From the NCBI GenBank assembly GCA_950295325.1, contig OX485803.1, forward strand, positions 1,054,001 to 1,118,000: DNA of 64,000 bases. The letters are read 5' to 3'. Below, in pieces: positions 10,574 to 24,385 of this stretch. The position numbers were made by a program, and so were the translations under genes. The notes beneath the pieces are model-generated. The model ran no database searches. It saw only the letters and a list, made by a program, of their open reading frames with translations, and was not told where the DNA came from. The number at the start of each line of letters is the position of its first letter. Positions within the stretch are counted from its first letter, which is position 1. This stretch comes from Polytrichum commune (lineage: Eukaryota; Streptophyta; Polytrichopsida; Polytrichales; Polytrichaceae).

Positions 10574-13275
10574 AAATTTAATCCGCACATGCGTTCTTCC
10601 GTTCTGCTCCAGGTCCTACAACAACTACATGCATGAAAACAATCATTCATACTTGTAAACCAGACACAACTTCCATGGCAAAACGGGCCAACTTCTGGCT
10701 TCCAGTTATTGTAGGCCTCATAAAACCAGGCGTTTGCATGAATTAAATATACCAGCTTAATTTATGAGCGCCATGTCCCTCGGGTGCCTAAAATAGGCAT
10801 TTTCAAAGAAATGGCTGGAAAATGCTCATAATTGGACAATTGGAGTGTGTTTCATAAGGCGTTGTGTGGTGTGTTTTATTGTGTTGATGGTGAGAAGGCT
10901 CTAATCAGCGAAGACGACCGTCAGGAGCGCAAACTGCGCAGACTTGTCGTTGAGACACGTCTTGGACGTTTTTGGAATGTTTTTTTCCCTTAATTTATGC
11001 ACGCCGCTATAATTATTTTATGCGTTTATGCGTCTATTTATCGAACGGCTAATTCAATGAGGCTTGAGGTAATGTTCCAAAGCTGAAGAGATTGAGAGAA
11101 AGAACTTGTTATTCTTAACGGATCTAATCCTAGAGAGAGAGATCTCCTGCTTTCCACCTGCTCCTTGCACTTGCTCTGTACTCTTAACTAATTACTGACA
11201 ACACATTTGTCTCAGCCTATTTTTCCAAAGTTTTTCCAAACCCTACATCTACTGTTTTACCCAACTGTTGTTGTTGTTGTTGTTACCATTCGTACCACAA
11301 AACCAATTCTACCTTGCTAGCTCCAATGTGCTCCAAAAATAACACCCCTTTCAGTATGAGATCATGCCCCTGTGATCGTCGTGGTGCCTACTTCATGATC
11401 CTCGGGCGTAACTGCAGATGTTCTACGAACAAACATTCTATTCACTCTGGCTCGATGGGCAGAGAGTGTTTGTTGAGAGCCGGAATTCTTCTTCTTCTTC
11501 TTCAAATTTTTAAATTCACTTACTGCAATGACAAATTCCCTATGGAAGTCACTGCAAAGGAAATACATAAATACGTTAAACTCCAACCCCAAATGAACCA
11601 ACAAGGTTGGTAGGTCCTTCCACCCATAATCATTACGGCTAGCATCCAAGGGAGCATCCACACCCCGACCACCCAAAATCTTGTGAATCTAAAAGTTCCA
11701 ACAAAAAAAATCCACAAACTTATGGAAATCTTCTCACAAATGTCCACTAGATATGTAAACGCATCGTTCTAAACAAAAGGAAACTACAAAAAGAAAGAAG
11801 CCCCAGTTCCATTTGATTAAAAAATCCCAACCCAACACGATGAAAGGTCATCAAAAATTAAAGTGACCATGGGTGAGCATGTTAGAAAATGGATGAGAAA
11901 GTGACATGTCCAAAATGTGCAGTGTGTAATGAATTGGGACCATCTCTAACTTCTCGACCAATCACATAATTTGTATATCACAGGACAAGGACCCTAAAGC
12001 TCTAGTGTGAAGTGGTTCTAAGATCATCATATTCTGTGCATTTTCGTGCCAATTATTGAAGGTGACATGTTGCAAACAACATTTATTGGTATTAATATAG
12101 TCATTGTTCATTTTGATTACCAACCTCCCCCTCTTTCTACAATGTCATCATTACGAACGTTACAAGAGATTGGGGTCCCACATGCTGCCAAAGGTCAATG
12201 CTACACCATACATGAAATACTATTGTTTCAATATATTTCAGAGATCCAAATGAATAGAGACATATTCAACCTAAATGCAATACCATTAATTGGGAGGTTT
12301 TTGCAAGCATATAAGAATATCATTGAATTAGGGTCTAAGTATATTTGGATTTATGCATGAATTCAGACAATTCCAACCTCCAATATGATGTACATTAGAT
12401 CACAAAACTACACAAATATGATGGTTGGTGAACATGAAATACAAACAGTTGAAATTGTGGTTGTTGCTCGTGTTATTGTCGTTTGATGTTTATGTCCCCA
12501 CAAGTGTACATCCCTTATTATATTTTGGACAAATGGTTTGTCCAAATAAAATTAAATACCAGTTATTATAGAGTTGAAATAAGTTATGAAAATTTGGACC
12601 ACTTCATTTGCACAAAGAAACAACTTCAACAAAAAAGAAAGATGAAATAATTAAACAAAAATATTGGCAATATAAATGACTATGATTAGATAAATTATAG
12701 TGTAATGTTATTGCATGATTAGGTGACTAGTGTTTTATGATTTCTTTAAGTATATGTTCACATACTATATATATATATATATATATAATTTAGGTTTTAT
12801 GACAACACATGAGAATCATAAATATGGTATCCATATTTGAATTATTTATAACCTACTGTAGTTTTTATTATGACAATATGACATAAGAGTTGAAATTTTA
12901 TGCTCTAATTAAATAAGATTTCACAAGTACAACGTTAAATATGATATTTTAAAAAAGTTACACTTTCAAACCATGTTAGTTCTGTACAATATTTCAATGT
13001 GTTGATAAGGTAAGCAAGTGCTATTTGGTTATTTTTTTTAATTGAACACCCATATATTGGATGATGTGTGGTTAGGTTTGGATCCGAAAACATACAACAT
13101 AATAATCCTTTGGTAAGATGAATTCACAAAAGTATAAATTGAATTTCATGATTTACAATCCAATTTAACAATAGGTTCTACCAATTTCACTAGAATCATG
13201 AACCAACTTCACTATATAGATAACCAATTTAACTTGAACTTTCAACCAATTTCATTACGTGTTGTGAAAAAAAGT
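10574..13275. other. Long AT-rich intergenic stretch
   Basis: Several open frames (for example 11314-11613 and 12046-12360 on the plus strand) lack codon bias, splice context or family features. There is a (TTG)n run near 11268 and (TA)n at 12765-12787. At about 13020-13090 lies a degenerate copy of a dispersed motif (TTGGTTATTTTTTTTAATTG ... GTGTGGTTAGGT) also seen near 47570, 51170 and 54400. Confidence 0.4.
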
Positions 13276-13892
13276 ATGATTTGGTGCCCATATTCATAAC
13301 TTCACAAAATCAATTTCATGAATTATATAACTTTATTTCACAAAAAACGGTAGATCGTGTACAAGATTTTCCTAATTGCTCCCGACGACTATCTCTACAT
13401 CAAGCTAGAGGCTTCCAAGTAAACACATACTCCTTTGCTAAGATAACTTCACAAAAGTGCAAACTCCATTTTCTGAAGGGTCCAAGCTAGTTCACGAACC
13501 TTCCAACCAATGTTAACAAAAATGTTCTACCAGCTTCATGAACATTCCAAATTAGTTCATGATTCTTCTAAACAGACTTGACATGTGACACACCTCAATG
13601 TCATGATAGTGGACCTTTACCTCTAGCTACTTCATGAATTTCACAAGATCTTGGTTTACTATTCTCAAATTGTCAACTTCTCGCCTCCTTGTTTCACATT
13701 CTTTGCCTTCTCATTGTTCATTGGTTGTGCTTTGTTATGTGTTTACTTGGAAGCCTCTAGACTTGATGTAGAGCTAATCGTGGGGAGCAATTAGGAGAAT
13801 CTTTATACATGATGTACTATTATTTGTGAAAGAAAGTTATACATTTCATGAAATTGAGTTTGTGAAGTTATGAATATGGGTACCAAATCATG
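13276..13892. repeat. Foldback (long inverted repeat) element
   Basis: The left arm starting ATGATTTGGTGCCCATATTC is mirrored by a right arm ending GAATATGGGTACCAAATCAT. The arms continue inward for about 150 bp with mismatches, including GAGGCTTCCAAGTAAACACA near 13410 and its complement near 13740. The central 250 bp is unique. No convincing target duplication or coding capacity. Probably a MITE or foldback transposon remnant. Confidence 0.65.
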
Positions 13893-15339
13893 AATCTAAG
13901 GGCAGATTAAATCCAGGCTTCCTGTGCATGGGGGTCTTGAGGTGAATATTGCCACATCTTCTGAATTGGCCTCTTGGGTCTAACCATTGCAAGAATTGGC
14001 TTAAAACTATCAAAGCTGTGTGTACATTCGGCTGGTATCCCAGCATGGCACTTCGGCAACATTTGTCATGTTTGAGATCCAAGGGATTTCTATGTGCTTA
14101 TATAAACAATCTTGCTTCCCAATTAGGAAAATTACATAGAATAAGAACTAGCAAACTTCTAACTCCCTGCTCCTTTTACATAAAAACACCAACCAATTTC
14201 AGAATTCTAACCACATTCAAGTTGCCTTGAGACTACTTAATTACCTGTTATGATCTAAAAAGTGGACATTTTGAAGCTTGAAAAAGAAATTGCACACATG
14301 GCACTGTCCATCATAACTTCCCATTGTGATGACTAGATAACTTCAGAACTCATGTTTCAAAACTGTCCAATTTCCTGACTATACGAACTGGTACATGAAT
14401 CAAAACAACATACACTAGTTTAACAACTCGGAGTGCAGTGCATCAGACACCAATACTTCGTCACTGCAACTTACCTGATTTCTCAGAGATCAAGTGTACA
14501 CCATCACTTGCACTGCACTTACAAGTGAATAAAGACCATGCACAACTCTAACCTAACTACAACATTCCATAAAGCTGAGCATCCAAACAACCAGTCTCTC
14601 TGATTGATAGTTCATCCATTGCTCTGGTCCGACATGGTCATCTTAGAGCAATTCATTGTGGTAGTCCTGAGCAATGCAACACCAAGCCAAGAAATATTCA
14701 TTTCTAACCAATGAAATTCAGATCCACTATGAGCAACCAAGTCCAGCAAATACAGTCTGAAACAAGGAGAAACTTACTCACAAGACTGTCCACTTTTCTT
14801 TACAAAAAACATGGAAGTATGATGTCATAATTTCTTTAAACAATATCTTTGTAATTATTATGTTGTAGACAACACTAAGATACAGATAAATAGGAAACAC
14901 CAGATTTTTGCTTTCCTCTTCAAAATAGATCAGTATGGACCACTCTGGAAAAACAGCTCGCAGGAGGTAAAACGCACACCATTTGACAAGTACTGAACCG
15001 AACAAAATCATCTATGAATTCCAATATTCTTCACAAATATGTTTCCAAACAATTGATTGACTTCTCCAAAAAGAAATTTCCTGTGCAGTTGACATTGCCA
15101 AGCAAAAGATTACCTATAAGAAGGAAATGAAATTCAGAATGCTCTAACCTTGAATGCCACAATAATACCTTGTGATGGTTCACCACAAGTATTGGACCAT
15201 ACAATGAGGTAGAGTGGTCTAAGGAATATGAGGAATGGTAAACTGGTTGTCAATCCCTCAAACATACATTACACGGGGACGGGACATCATGAAGTCTGTA
15301 TAATGAATACAATATAGACCCGACATATGCAAGCCACCT
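13893..15339. other. Intergenic, nothing recognised
   Basis: AT-rich, with random open frames only (13949-14230, 14778-15011). The end nearest 15340 is the presumed 3' UTR of the bL9 gene. Confidence 0.4.
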
Positions 15340-18085
15340 TTATTTCCTTCGAATACGAATTTTAAGGAACAACTTTGCCTTGTCACCAGGTAGTTTCAAG
15401 CCTTCAGGTAAACGGAGTTGCACATCAAAATCTCCAAGTTGAGAAAAGTCACTAGTCATCAATAAGTTCTCTTCATGCAACTGCACACCCAGTTGTCTCT
15501 GGACCTGAGCTCAAGTAGCACAACCATCAGTAGCTTATCATCTAAATAAATAAAAAATCAATCAACGAGGCCAAGCAACAAACATATATTGCATGTACTA
15601 AGCCAAAAAACCACATTCCACATCACAAAAGTATACCTCATGAAGGACATCAGGCTTTGTGACAAGCTTTAGAAGAGTAGTCTTCATTCCCACATCTCGC
15701 CTTAAAACCTGCAGACAAAATGGCCAATATTTCACATTGACTGCATCCAAATGAGAGTGAAAAATATTCTCTTAAAGGAAAATTGTGTTTTCCCGGATAC
15801 AAAGCTGGAAAGCAGGAAATGCCTACTCCTGAGATACGAAGATTTTTTCCTTTTCAGAAGAAGTAACAGCTTCAAAAGGGAAACATATTCCTAAGAATGA
15901 GCTAAAATATGAGAAACTTATGATTAGGCAATTGAGAGTTAAAAAATGGATGGTGGAATTTGATGCGAAGTGGGGGAATATGAGGCCCATGAGAGAGAGA
16001 GAGAGAACAAAGTACAAAGTCAAAAAAGGGTAATAATCACATGCCAAGACAGAATTTGTCTACATCAGCAAAAGTTTGTCATAAGTGAGTACCACACGCC
16101 CTTTCGCTAAGCGACGTAGAACAGCATCAATCGCTTTCATCTTCTCTTCCTCTATTTCTTGGTCAGTTTTGGGTGCCTCAATGACCTCTTCGACATGTAC
16201 AGTGCCCATTTGCTGCAAGCATCACAAACAACAACCTCACTATAATAGCTTAAACACTAACCACTTCATAGCACTGCTTTGTGACCTGTGCTTTGTGTAG
16301 AAAAAATGCCATCCCATGGCATATTAACTTTCAGAAAGAAACATATGAAAGTAGAGCACATTTCCCTGTTAAATTATGTTCATTAGGAGGCACTATATTG
16401 TGTGGCTGATGTATGAATTGGACCTCAAAGCCTTCATAGACCCAATTTCAAGTTTGAGTTTACAAAGCCTAAACTTGATGCATATAACTTATCATTGATG
16501 GAAACACTGAATGCATGTATCCCTGGATGCTCAGATCTAAAAATCCTTCGCCATACTATTTGAATGAAGTTTGAGGATGAAACCACAATTCTTAGAAGGT
16601 AGATTTCTAGTCCTCTATTTGCAGTTTGCTGCTTATTGCACAATCGATCTCAAGAGCCAGTACACTATAGTATGACGTGAACTTTGTATATCTTCTCATG
16701 AAAATTGAAAATTCAGAAGTTAAGCAGGTTAAAAACAAGCAAGCAGGTCCAGATACTGTTATACAAAATTCAGTCCTACATGTCACTATTCTAGAGATTT
16801 TTGTCTGAGCTATAAAACTGGGAAATTCAGCTGGATAAGGGAGGTTACCTTGAGTTGATTTTGCACCAAAAGAACAAATTTCTCAATTGCTGGCAAAGCC
16901 AACTTGTTTGGCATCAAGCAGTTACGAGCAAAACCAGGTGCAACTTTCACAATCTGTCCTGCCTGCCCGAGTCTCTCAATAGGCTGCAGAATAATCGTAC
17001 AGACAACCACATTAGAAACACTCTAAGATAATGAAGATTATTACTTATTATCATGCTTGCCTTTTCATTACCACTTAATCCTTCAACTACTCCCATATTC
17101 CCCTAACAAGAACTAGACTGTGATTTCACCAACAGCATCACTACACTCTTGCAAGACTATGTAACAACCCAGCAAAAACCTATAACCATGCAGAAGTCCG
17201 TATTCTGGAAAATACATTGGATGAAATAGACGGGAAAAGGCAGAAACAGTGACAATTCTTACAGTGGTCAGAATAACTTTATGTTTTGTATGTTGACGAA
17301 TGTGTCGAACGCCTCCCAGCCATGGTACACTTCCCTGTTGCCCTACCTGTCAGCACAGCAGAACACACAAGAAATTCACACTTTGAGGGAATTGATCACA
17401 ATCTACAACATGCTGACAATGGATACAATAAATCACTATGCTGGTTTTGTTTTTTAGAAGCCCTAGAGGAATCGGTTGAAAAATATCAGTATGGACTGTT
17501 GATCGAGCTTAACCCATGCTTCCTGTGCCCAGGCTTGCCATTGAACTCCCATGACCAACAGGAGAAACATTATCGAGTTTCAAGGAGGAACTACTGGTTT
17601 CAGGCTATATTAGCTGACTTGTAACATCAAGAATTATAATCAAAACTTTAGAATTTTCTCTTAGCTCCATTCACACATTCATGTTGTAGGGTAGATTGTC
17701 ACATCCTACGGTTGCAAAGAGCCTTTATCCGGATCACACGGCGAATTGATCACATCAAACGATATGTGGTCGTAAACCCTAATTCTTAAACCCTGCAAGA
17801 CATTATTAAAATTAAATTATTAAAATTAAAAAAAATTAAAAACGCATTTCCCACTGCACCAGAGCCCTGGGTTAGGAATTTGAACACAGCCTGTGCATCC
17901 ATAAATTTCACCAGAGGATCGCCTTTCCATCAAAGAAAAAAGAGAAAAATATTGAGGAGAACCACACTGCGTAGAAAATATTTCTACATTAAGGTGCAAA
18001 TTTCTACCTCACCAACAAGGCGAGACAAAATGGGGGCGTTTCGCAGGTACAACGCACTCCTCTGCGCAAGCTGCAAACGTCCCAT
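15340..18085 (-). CDS. Organellar (probably mitochondrial) ribosomal protein bL9, six exons
   Basis: Large-subunit ribosomal protein of the bacterial L9 family. Exons in transcript order are 18085-18008, 17334-17263, 16983-16849, 16212-16093, 15708-15637 and 15504-15340. All introns are GT-AG, every junction is phase 0 and the total is 213 residues. The diagnostic core is KVILTTPIERLGQAGQIVKV followed by APGFARNCLMPNKLA, matching the L9 N-terminal rRNA-binding signature. The C-terminal domain ends GDKAKLFLKIRIRRK. The first exon encodes MGRLQLAQRSALYLRN..., rich in Arg/Ser/Leu with its only acidic residue at the very end, as expected of a mitochondrial presequence. The KVILTT motif resembles my memory of the plant mitochondrial L9 rather than the plastid one, so mitochondrial is my inference. 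An alternative exon 2 acceptor four codons upstream (17346) is also in frame. Confidence 0.9.
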
Positions 18086-18473
18086 TCTATTTTATTCTAC
18101 TCTCCTCCGCCTTCTCTTCTCCTTTCCTCACAAACACATCGCGAATGTGAACCCGGCACTTCCAGCTCTATTTCGATGGTAGATCCTACCACCAGAATGT
18201 GTTTCCAAAATGCGGCAACTCTTCCAGTGGAAATCAATGCAATGACATAGATGCCGGAATGCTACGATTACACAGCAGGATTGGAATTACGAGCATCGTT
18301 GGGATTTGGAATTAGGGCTTGGCAGCTGTGGCGAAGAGCTTTGGAAATGGCTGCGAATGGAGGAACCCTTCGGTCATAGAAACAGAGGAGTGGACGACGA
18401 CGGACGTTCCATTGTCGTTCGTCAAATTATGGACGATTCTATGTGTGATGATGGGTTAGTTTCTTATTAATAA
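18086..18473. promoter_or_regulatory. Upstream region of the bL9 gene
   Basis: GC-richer than the surrounding spacer, with no coding exon. It presumably contains the promoter and 5' UTR of the minus-strand bL9 gene. No specific element is called. Confidence 0.35.
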
Positions 18474-18970
18474 GGGCCACTTCACGCACGAGCCAAGAGC
18501 CGTGACCATGAAATTGTGAAAGCCCAAAAGAAAGTGTCCAAAGGCCGTCCCAACACACCTCCAAAATCATGTAGTGTGCTCACGGACCCTCAAGTGTACT
18601 GTGAAGTCATATGTGACCGGGCCTCAACCAAATGTTATTTCAATGAATTGTTATACAGGGGGCTCCCACACATGATAAAATAGAATAAATCAACGGTTGT
18701 GAGCGTTCGAGTGCCATTGTCTCCCGGTTTTGTGTTAGGCCTACCTCCAAGAGGCGGTTTTTGAAAATAATCCAAGTGATCATGAAACATGATCCATTTG
18801 ATGCCATGTAAGAATTCATGTAGACTTCACATCCATCTACCATTCACATACTATATATGTCCCTCAAGTGTAGTGTGAAGTGAACTTGGACAAGGCCCCA
18901 CCTTTTCCACCAATGAGAGTGCTTGAAGTGTAATGGTCGTGGGCTCTCAGTCTCGTGTGTGAAGTGGCCC
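18474..18970. mobile_element. GGGCCACTTC-type MITE, copy 1
   Basis: 497 bp with inverted ends GGGCCACTTCAC...GTGAAGTGGCCC and a perfect TAA target duplication (18471-18473, 18971-18973). Body landmarks shared with copy 2 at 22639 include GTCCAAAGGCCGTCCCAA and GTTTTGTGTTAGGCCTA. No coding capacity. PIF/Harbinger-like by its 3-bp TWA target. Confidence 0.85.
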
Positions 18971-19098
18971 TAAGATATGCGGGTATTAAGTGGTCCATTT
19001 TGATATTCAACTAGCTATATATGGGCTCAATGTTGTTTCCATTGAGCCCTTAAAGGCTGCCCTCTACACCAACTGAGATGCTGACATAATGGCTACTA

Positions 19099-19740
19099 CA
19101 GTAATCTCCCGTTTAAGTACGCACCCATTTAAGTACGCATCCCGGTTATGTGCGCAAATTTTTTGACAAAAATTAGGTTTCATATTTTATTGTTTGAACA
19201 TGTCACGCATAGTCATTTGCCGCGAATGCATGAATTTTTTATGCTTGACATTAAATGTCAGTTTGTTAACGTTTCGTTGAAACGTCTCAAACGATCGTCG
19301 CAATTCATCATACATTTGTCCACCTCCCGTTTGAACATCGAAGCAAAGCAATCGGTCGTCGATGTCAAGGACAGTGTTGTGCAGAGCTTCAAAGCCTTTG
19401 AAGTCGGTAGCACTTTCAAATTCAACAAATGTCTCGATAAGTTGGATTTCGTTGCAGTGTGTTCTCCCGATTGTCCCAAACTTTCCGGATGGCGCCTTCA
19501 CTGACTTCTTACTCCAGCCCTAACGCCTACTTGCTTGGCACGTTCGGCTTGCTCAACTTTGGACCGATTTCACATCGTCAGGCTTCGGTCGAGCGGGTTG
19601 CCTCAAGTTTCATCCGTTTCCCATTGCGATTCATCGAATCAGAGGCTCTAGAAAAACGATATGAGTAAAGTACGCACCTACCAACTAAGTGCGCACCAAC
19701 AGCTCCAGTTCAAAGTGAGTACTTAAGCGGGAGATTACTG
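19099..19740 (-). mobile_element. Non-autonomous pogo-like element, copy 2
   Basis: 642 bp, flanked by TA, with the same CAGTAATCTCCCG ends as copy 1 but inverted. On the minus strand it carries the same two transposase pieces joined without the catalytic core. The first is a degraded helix-turn-helix piece (RCEIGPKLSKPNVPSK then stop). The second is a C-terminal piece left open from 19501 to 19187 that contains FKGFEALHNTVLDIDDRLL, RRSFETFQRNV and ends MFKQ. Because both copies share the same internal deletion, they descend from one deleted master element. Confidence 0.8.
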
Positions 19741-22534
19741 TACATAAAGCCGCCTATCTAACCCAGGAAATCGTCTGAGTAACCTATTAAACACAAGCAG
19801 CAAGCCTGTATCCACTTTGGCATCTGCTAACAAACCAAGTGTTCACTTCAAACTTTGGTTGCGCTGATTTTGCACAATGGGCGACCAATTCTGCCATTCC
19901 AACCAACTGATCACTAACATTCAAGGTTCGTGTACAAGCTAAATGGCAACTCCCTTAAATGGAAATTCGATCATTGCATGTCTAACCACATTGTGAAGTT
20001 GCTGGATCCAAAAGGCAGCGATGCCAACAACTGCATTCCAGGCGAGTTACAATAAAAACTGGTTTGCATCAACACTTCAATATGGCAGCAGCTTGAATTT
20101 GAATCGATTTAGCATTTGACACAAAAAGAGCAGCTACCATTGACAAGAAATTGGATGGTTTAGGGTTGATTTGAGGTCAACAGCTGAGCATATAAGTTGC
20201 AGCCCAAAACCATGAATTCATCTCATTCCAAGCTGCTCATCTACACTTGGCCAACATGTAGGATTCACGTGAAGGGAAACGAGAAACCATGAAGGTGGGG
20301 GTGGTTGGTGGCTTTGATTTCTCGAAGGCCTTCTTCCGACTCTTTGCCGGATTCATAACATGTGCAAAAGATCTCCGACTCTAAGGGGCTTATCACACTG
20401 GCCAGTTCAGACACCTTCCGTCGGCATGTCCGGCTGTAACAGTGTGAAAAGTGGTAGGCCAACATCTATTTTTGAACATCATTCCCAACAATTTCATGGT
20501 TGGAACTGGACGGAAAGTTTGGTGTGATCCAGGCATGAGCATGAATGCATGGTCAAGCCTGAGTTGGAGTGTTCTTTTTCGGAGTCTGAGGGTGGGAGAA
20601 CCTCATAATTGTGTCAAAATTGTTTAAGGAAGTGCCTGATGTTTATGCCACCTGCCTTTATTTCTATAGAATCTTATTTTTGTGGGATCGATATGCTACA
20701 TATTATTAAATGCAAGATATAGGATACATGTAGAGGTACTATGTGCAAGCACGTTGATTTTTTTGTACCGAAATGGTCGATTATATGCAGTTTTATATTG
20801 TGAGTGAGGAGGTGTTGGAGCCAACTTCGGCTACTCATCCTCTGACGGTAGAATGGAGTACATAGGTAGATAGGTGGTTGGGTAGCCGAATGAGGCTTAG
20901 GGGATTGCCCTATCCTACCAAATAAGGAATCATGGTGGCTGCACTTGCAAACATTGTTGTAAATTCGATTGTGGCCCAATTTCATATTGGTTTTGGCCCA
21001 ACACATCCTCAATAATTTGCTAATTAATGCACATTGTGCTACATTAATCTAGGAAGTTTAAGTAAGTCAAATAACAAAACTAACCACTTAATACCCACAT
21101 ACCTTAATGTTTTGGCTGTAGAGTCTTTTCACATGTAAGGAAGTAATTCCCGAGGCTAGGAGCCGGATTTTGTTTCACAGGTTCTATAAGAATGGCAGTT
21201 AAAAATATGTCCCTTATTGGTTTGTTGCCAATTCATCTCACTTTAACCTCATTGGACTACACCATTTATGGTATTTTGGTTGGTAATGTCCATGTATGTA
21301 ACTCATTAAGTTTGAAACGGATTGTAGAGTATGGAATTACAATATACTACCACAAGTTATTATTTAATAATATTCTAGCATGTGTATGTTTTGCAAAGTA
21401 CTATGAGAGGCAAAAAGAAGAAATCATTGCATACGAGTTTACCTCTCATTTCTCCAACATGAGAGCCTTTAATAATTATAATTATATATATATACATATG
21501 GGCATCAAAATTAGTTTAAAAGACCCCAAACTAGTCTAGTCCAAGCCATTTGAGATGAATAAGCCACAACTCTATAGGGGGTCAAGTTTTTATGTTGGAT
21601 GAATTGGAGGTACGCTTGTGCCTTCGCCTCAAGGACTTTCTCAACTATAAATGTGAAACATACTTGAAGCAATCATTGACACCACCCAATGCAAAATAAT
21701 TGTTGAGCTTACCACACCTCAAATCATAGACTCACTGTTGAAATTGGCCGGTGGATGACTATCCCATCCCTTAAAGATAACAAACTATGTCATTTTATTT
21801 TTCTCTTGCAACGTAGTTGAAAACATGACACACTTTGTGTTGGAGTGCCCCTTCTACAACTTTAATAGAGAAAATACCAAGTTTCCTTGCTTAATTATGA
21901 ATGTAATATTGGGCAATCTCAAGTCTCTCTTCCATTTGGACCATTAAATTGATAGTACTTAGCCACTATCTCATGGAAGCCACACACTATGTTACTCTAA
22001 GGAGATTACCTAGCCTTTTTGACACCATCATGATGTACTCTTAGTCCGGTTTGGTTTCCTAACACCTATTGAGGGGGTAATAGCAAAAACTAACCCCCTA
22101 TAAGTTGGTTACTAATTCATCCCAATTTAATCTCACTAAAACGATTCGAGGTCTTTGAACCCAATATAAGAATTAGTGCAGACAAAAATAACAATCCATG
22201 GGATCTTCGATAATAATCAATGTATCCACCCTCCCCTCCCCTTGAGTAGGTGTTGTGAACATGCACTTGCTCTTAAGGTTAGTTTCCATGTGAAATGTAC
22301 ATTTCCACTAGAATTCGGTCTACATGAGCAGCCTACATGAAAACTAATCCTTATTAATCCCACAAGCCTTTTGGTTATCCGGAATTTAAATTCAATCACA
22401 TGTCATTGCAAGAGACAATTATAAAATTTTGACATTTTATAACATTCATAACTATAAAGTGCATTTTGTAACATTTTATGAGACTGCTCTATCTGCCCGG
22501 AGCCAAAACAGGCAGCTTGTCTCTCTCCTCGGCA
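19741..22534. other. Intergenic, degenerate repeats only
   Basis: No supported gene. The segment at 21490-21610 (ACTAGTCTAGTCCAAGCC ... GAATAAGCCACAAC ... ATGTTGGATGAATTGGAGG) resembles 55270-55370 in a diverged form and partly the inverse of 22040-22140, so it is old repeat material. Confidence 0.4.
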
Positions 22535-22638
22535 TTAAAGTGCAATTAGTGAGTGGGCTCTCTCCCTGTGCTGCCCGCTGCCCGACCACCCGCCTTCCCA
22601 CCACCTTCCTCCCAACCTTGTGCTTCTCACTTAACTTA

Positions 22639-23138
22639 GGGCCACTTCACACACGAGTCAAGAGTCGTGACCATGAAATTGTGAGAGCCCTAAAGAAAGT
22701 GTCCAAAGGCCGTCCCAAGACACCTCTAAAAACATGCAGTGCGGCCATGGACCCTCAAGTGTAGTGTGAAGTCATATGTGACCGGGCCTTCAATCAAATG
22801 TTATTTCAATGAATTTCTATTCATGCGGGTCCTCACACATCACAAAATAGAACAAATCAATGGTTGTGAGCATTTGGAGTACCATGATCTCCCAGTTTTG
22901 TGTTAGGCCTATCTTCAAGAGGTGGTTTTAAAAAATAATCCAAGTGACCATGAAACATGATTCATTTGATGCCATCTAAGAATCCATGTAGACTTTACAT
23001 CCATCTTGCATTCACATACTCCGTTCGTCCCTCAAGCATAAGTGTGAAGCAAACTTGGACCGGCTCCGCTTTTTCCACCAATGAAAGTGCTTGAAGTGTA
23101 ATGGTCACGGGCTCTCAGTCTCATGTGTGAAGTGGCCC
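22639..23138. mobile_element. GGGCCACTTC-type MITE, copy 2
   Basis: 500 bp with ends GGGCCACTTCACACACGAG and complement, and a perfect TTA target duplication (22636-22638, 23139-23141). Same orientation and body as copy 1 at 18474, with scattered substitutions. It sits inside the left arm of the larger inverted-repeat composite. Confidence 0.85.
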
Positions 23139-24385
23139 TTACTTCTTCATCCTCCATATCCAACAAAAGCAGCAACAACATGCTCACTTTCACAAACACG
23201 TGCACAAAAACCTGATCCTAATTGCACCAAGACTCACTCCAGCTCAAGAAAGTTAACGTCCCAAGCGCATTCCTGGTGGTTGGGGGAGCTCAAAATGTGA
23301 GCTTGTTTTCAAAGCACAGCCAAATCCCACAAACCAAGTCTCCCCAACTGTGATGCACACACACTTGTAGATTTCCCCGAATACTCGAAAATCAATGTGA
23401 CAATTAAATCCTTGTGTATGTGTGTAATAGATGTGGAATACTAGTTACCAAAGTAGAAGAATTTATTTTGAAATCGTCGTCTGCAAGCTTGTTCCATCAG
23501 TTTCGCTATGATGGGATCCATCTTCAAAAATAGTGTGCAAAAATTGATATGGAGTTCTATTTCGTTTGGAATTGTAATGTTGTGCAAGAGATATTGAGTG
23601 AAATTAATGCCAAAGCAGTAGTAATTTCGGAAATCCTCGTTTGCAAGAGTTTCAACAACCAAAGTTTGCCCTAGAAGAGTTTGGAGAGATATTGGAAGAT
23701 TGAAGGTGAAGCATCTCCCTAGAAGTTGCAAAGCATAAAGTCGGGGTCTAAATTTGGATACTATTTTGTTGCAACCCAACATGTTTAACAACCAAGATTG
23801 AGATTCTAGAGGCACCTCTGTTTGCCTCTTGGTTGTCTCATAAAATGTGCAACTTTTAGGATTGTGTGTACGATTGTGCAGTTGTGTGATTGAGATGATT
23901 GAATTTGAGACAAGTTTTATTTGTTTCTTGATATTATGATACGTGGAACCGTATCTTCTTCATGGGACACGAGCACTAAGGATTCTCAACATCAAGGCTA
24001 TGAGGCAATCTTTAAGTGTGTGCGTGCATTGCAGTTGGGGAGATTTGGTTCATGGGATTTAAATGTGCATCGAAAACAAGCTCACATTTCGAGCTCCCCC
24101 AACTGCCGGAATGCATTTGGGACATTAATTTTCTTGAGCTTGATTAAGTTTTGCCGCAATTAGATTCATGTTAATGTGCAAGTGGTTGGGAGTTTGCTGC
24201 TTTGAACATGAAGGACGAAGAAGTAATAGTCCACACACACTTATTGGTGTGGACCATCAAAGAACGGTTTCTACCAACACTGGTTACATCCAATGGCTAT
24301 CACTGACCAAATCAGAACTAAAGTGCACCATATTGGTAGGAGCCGTTCGCTAGTGGCCCACACCAGTAAGTGTGGGTGGGCCATA

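Noticed and set aside
11314-11747. Overlapping ORFs on both strands
   Set aside because: Opposite-strand frames cover the same DNA with low-complexity runs and no homology that I recognise.
17760-17800. AAACCCTAA-like string suggesting a telomere repeat
   Set aside because: Only one or two units within bL9 intron 1; at most a telobox-like motif.
23441-23815. 124-codon minus-strand ORF in the centre of the composite element
   Set aside because: No transposase motif or other family feature; kept only as a remark in the element entry.
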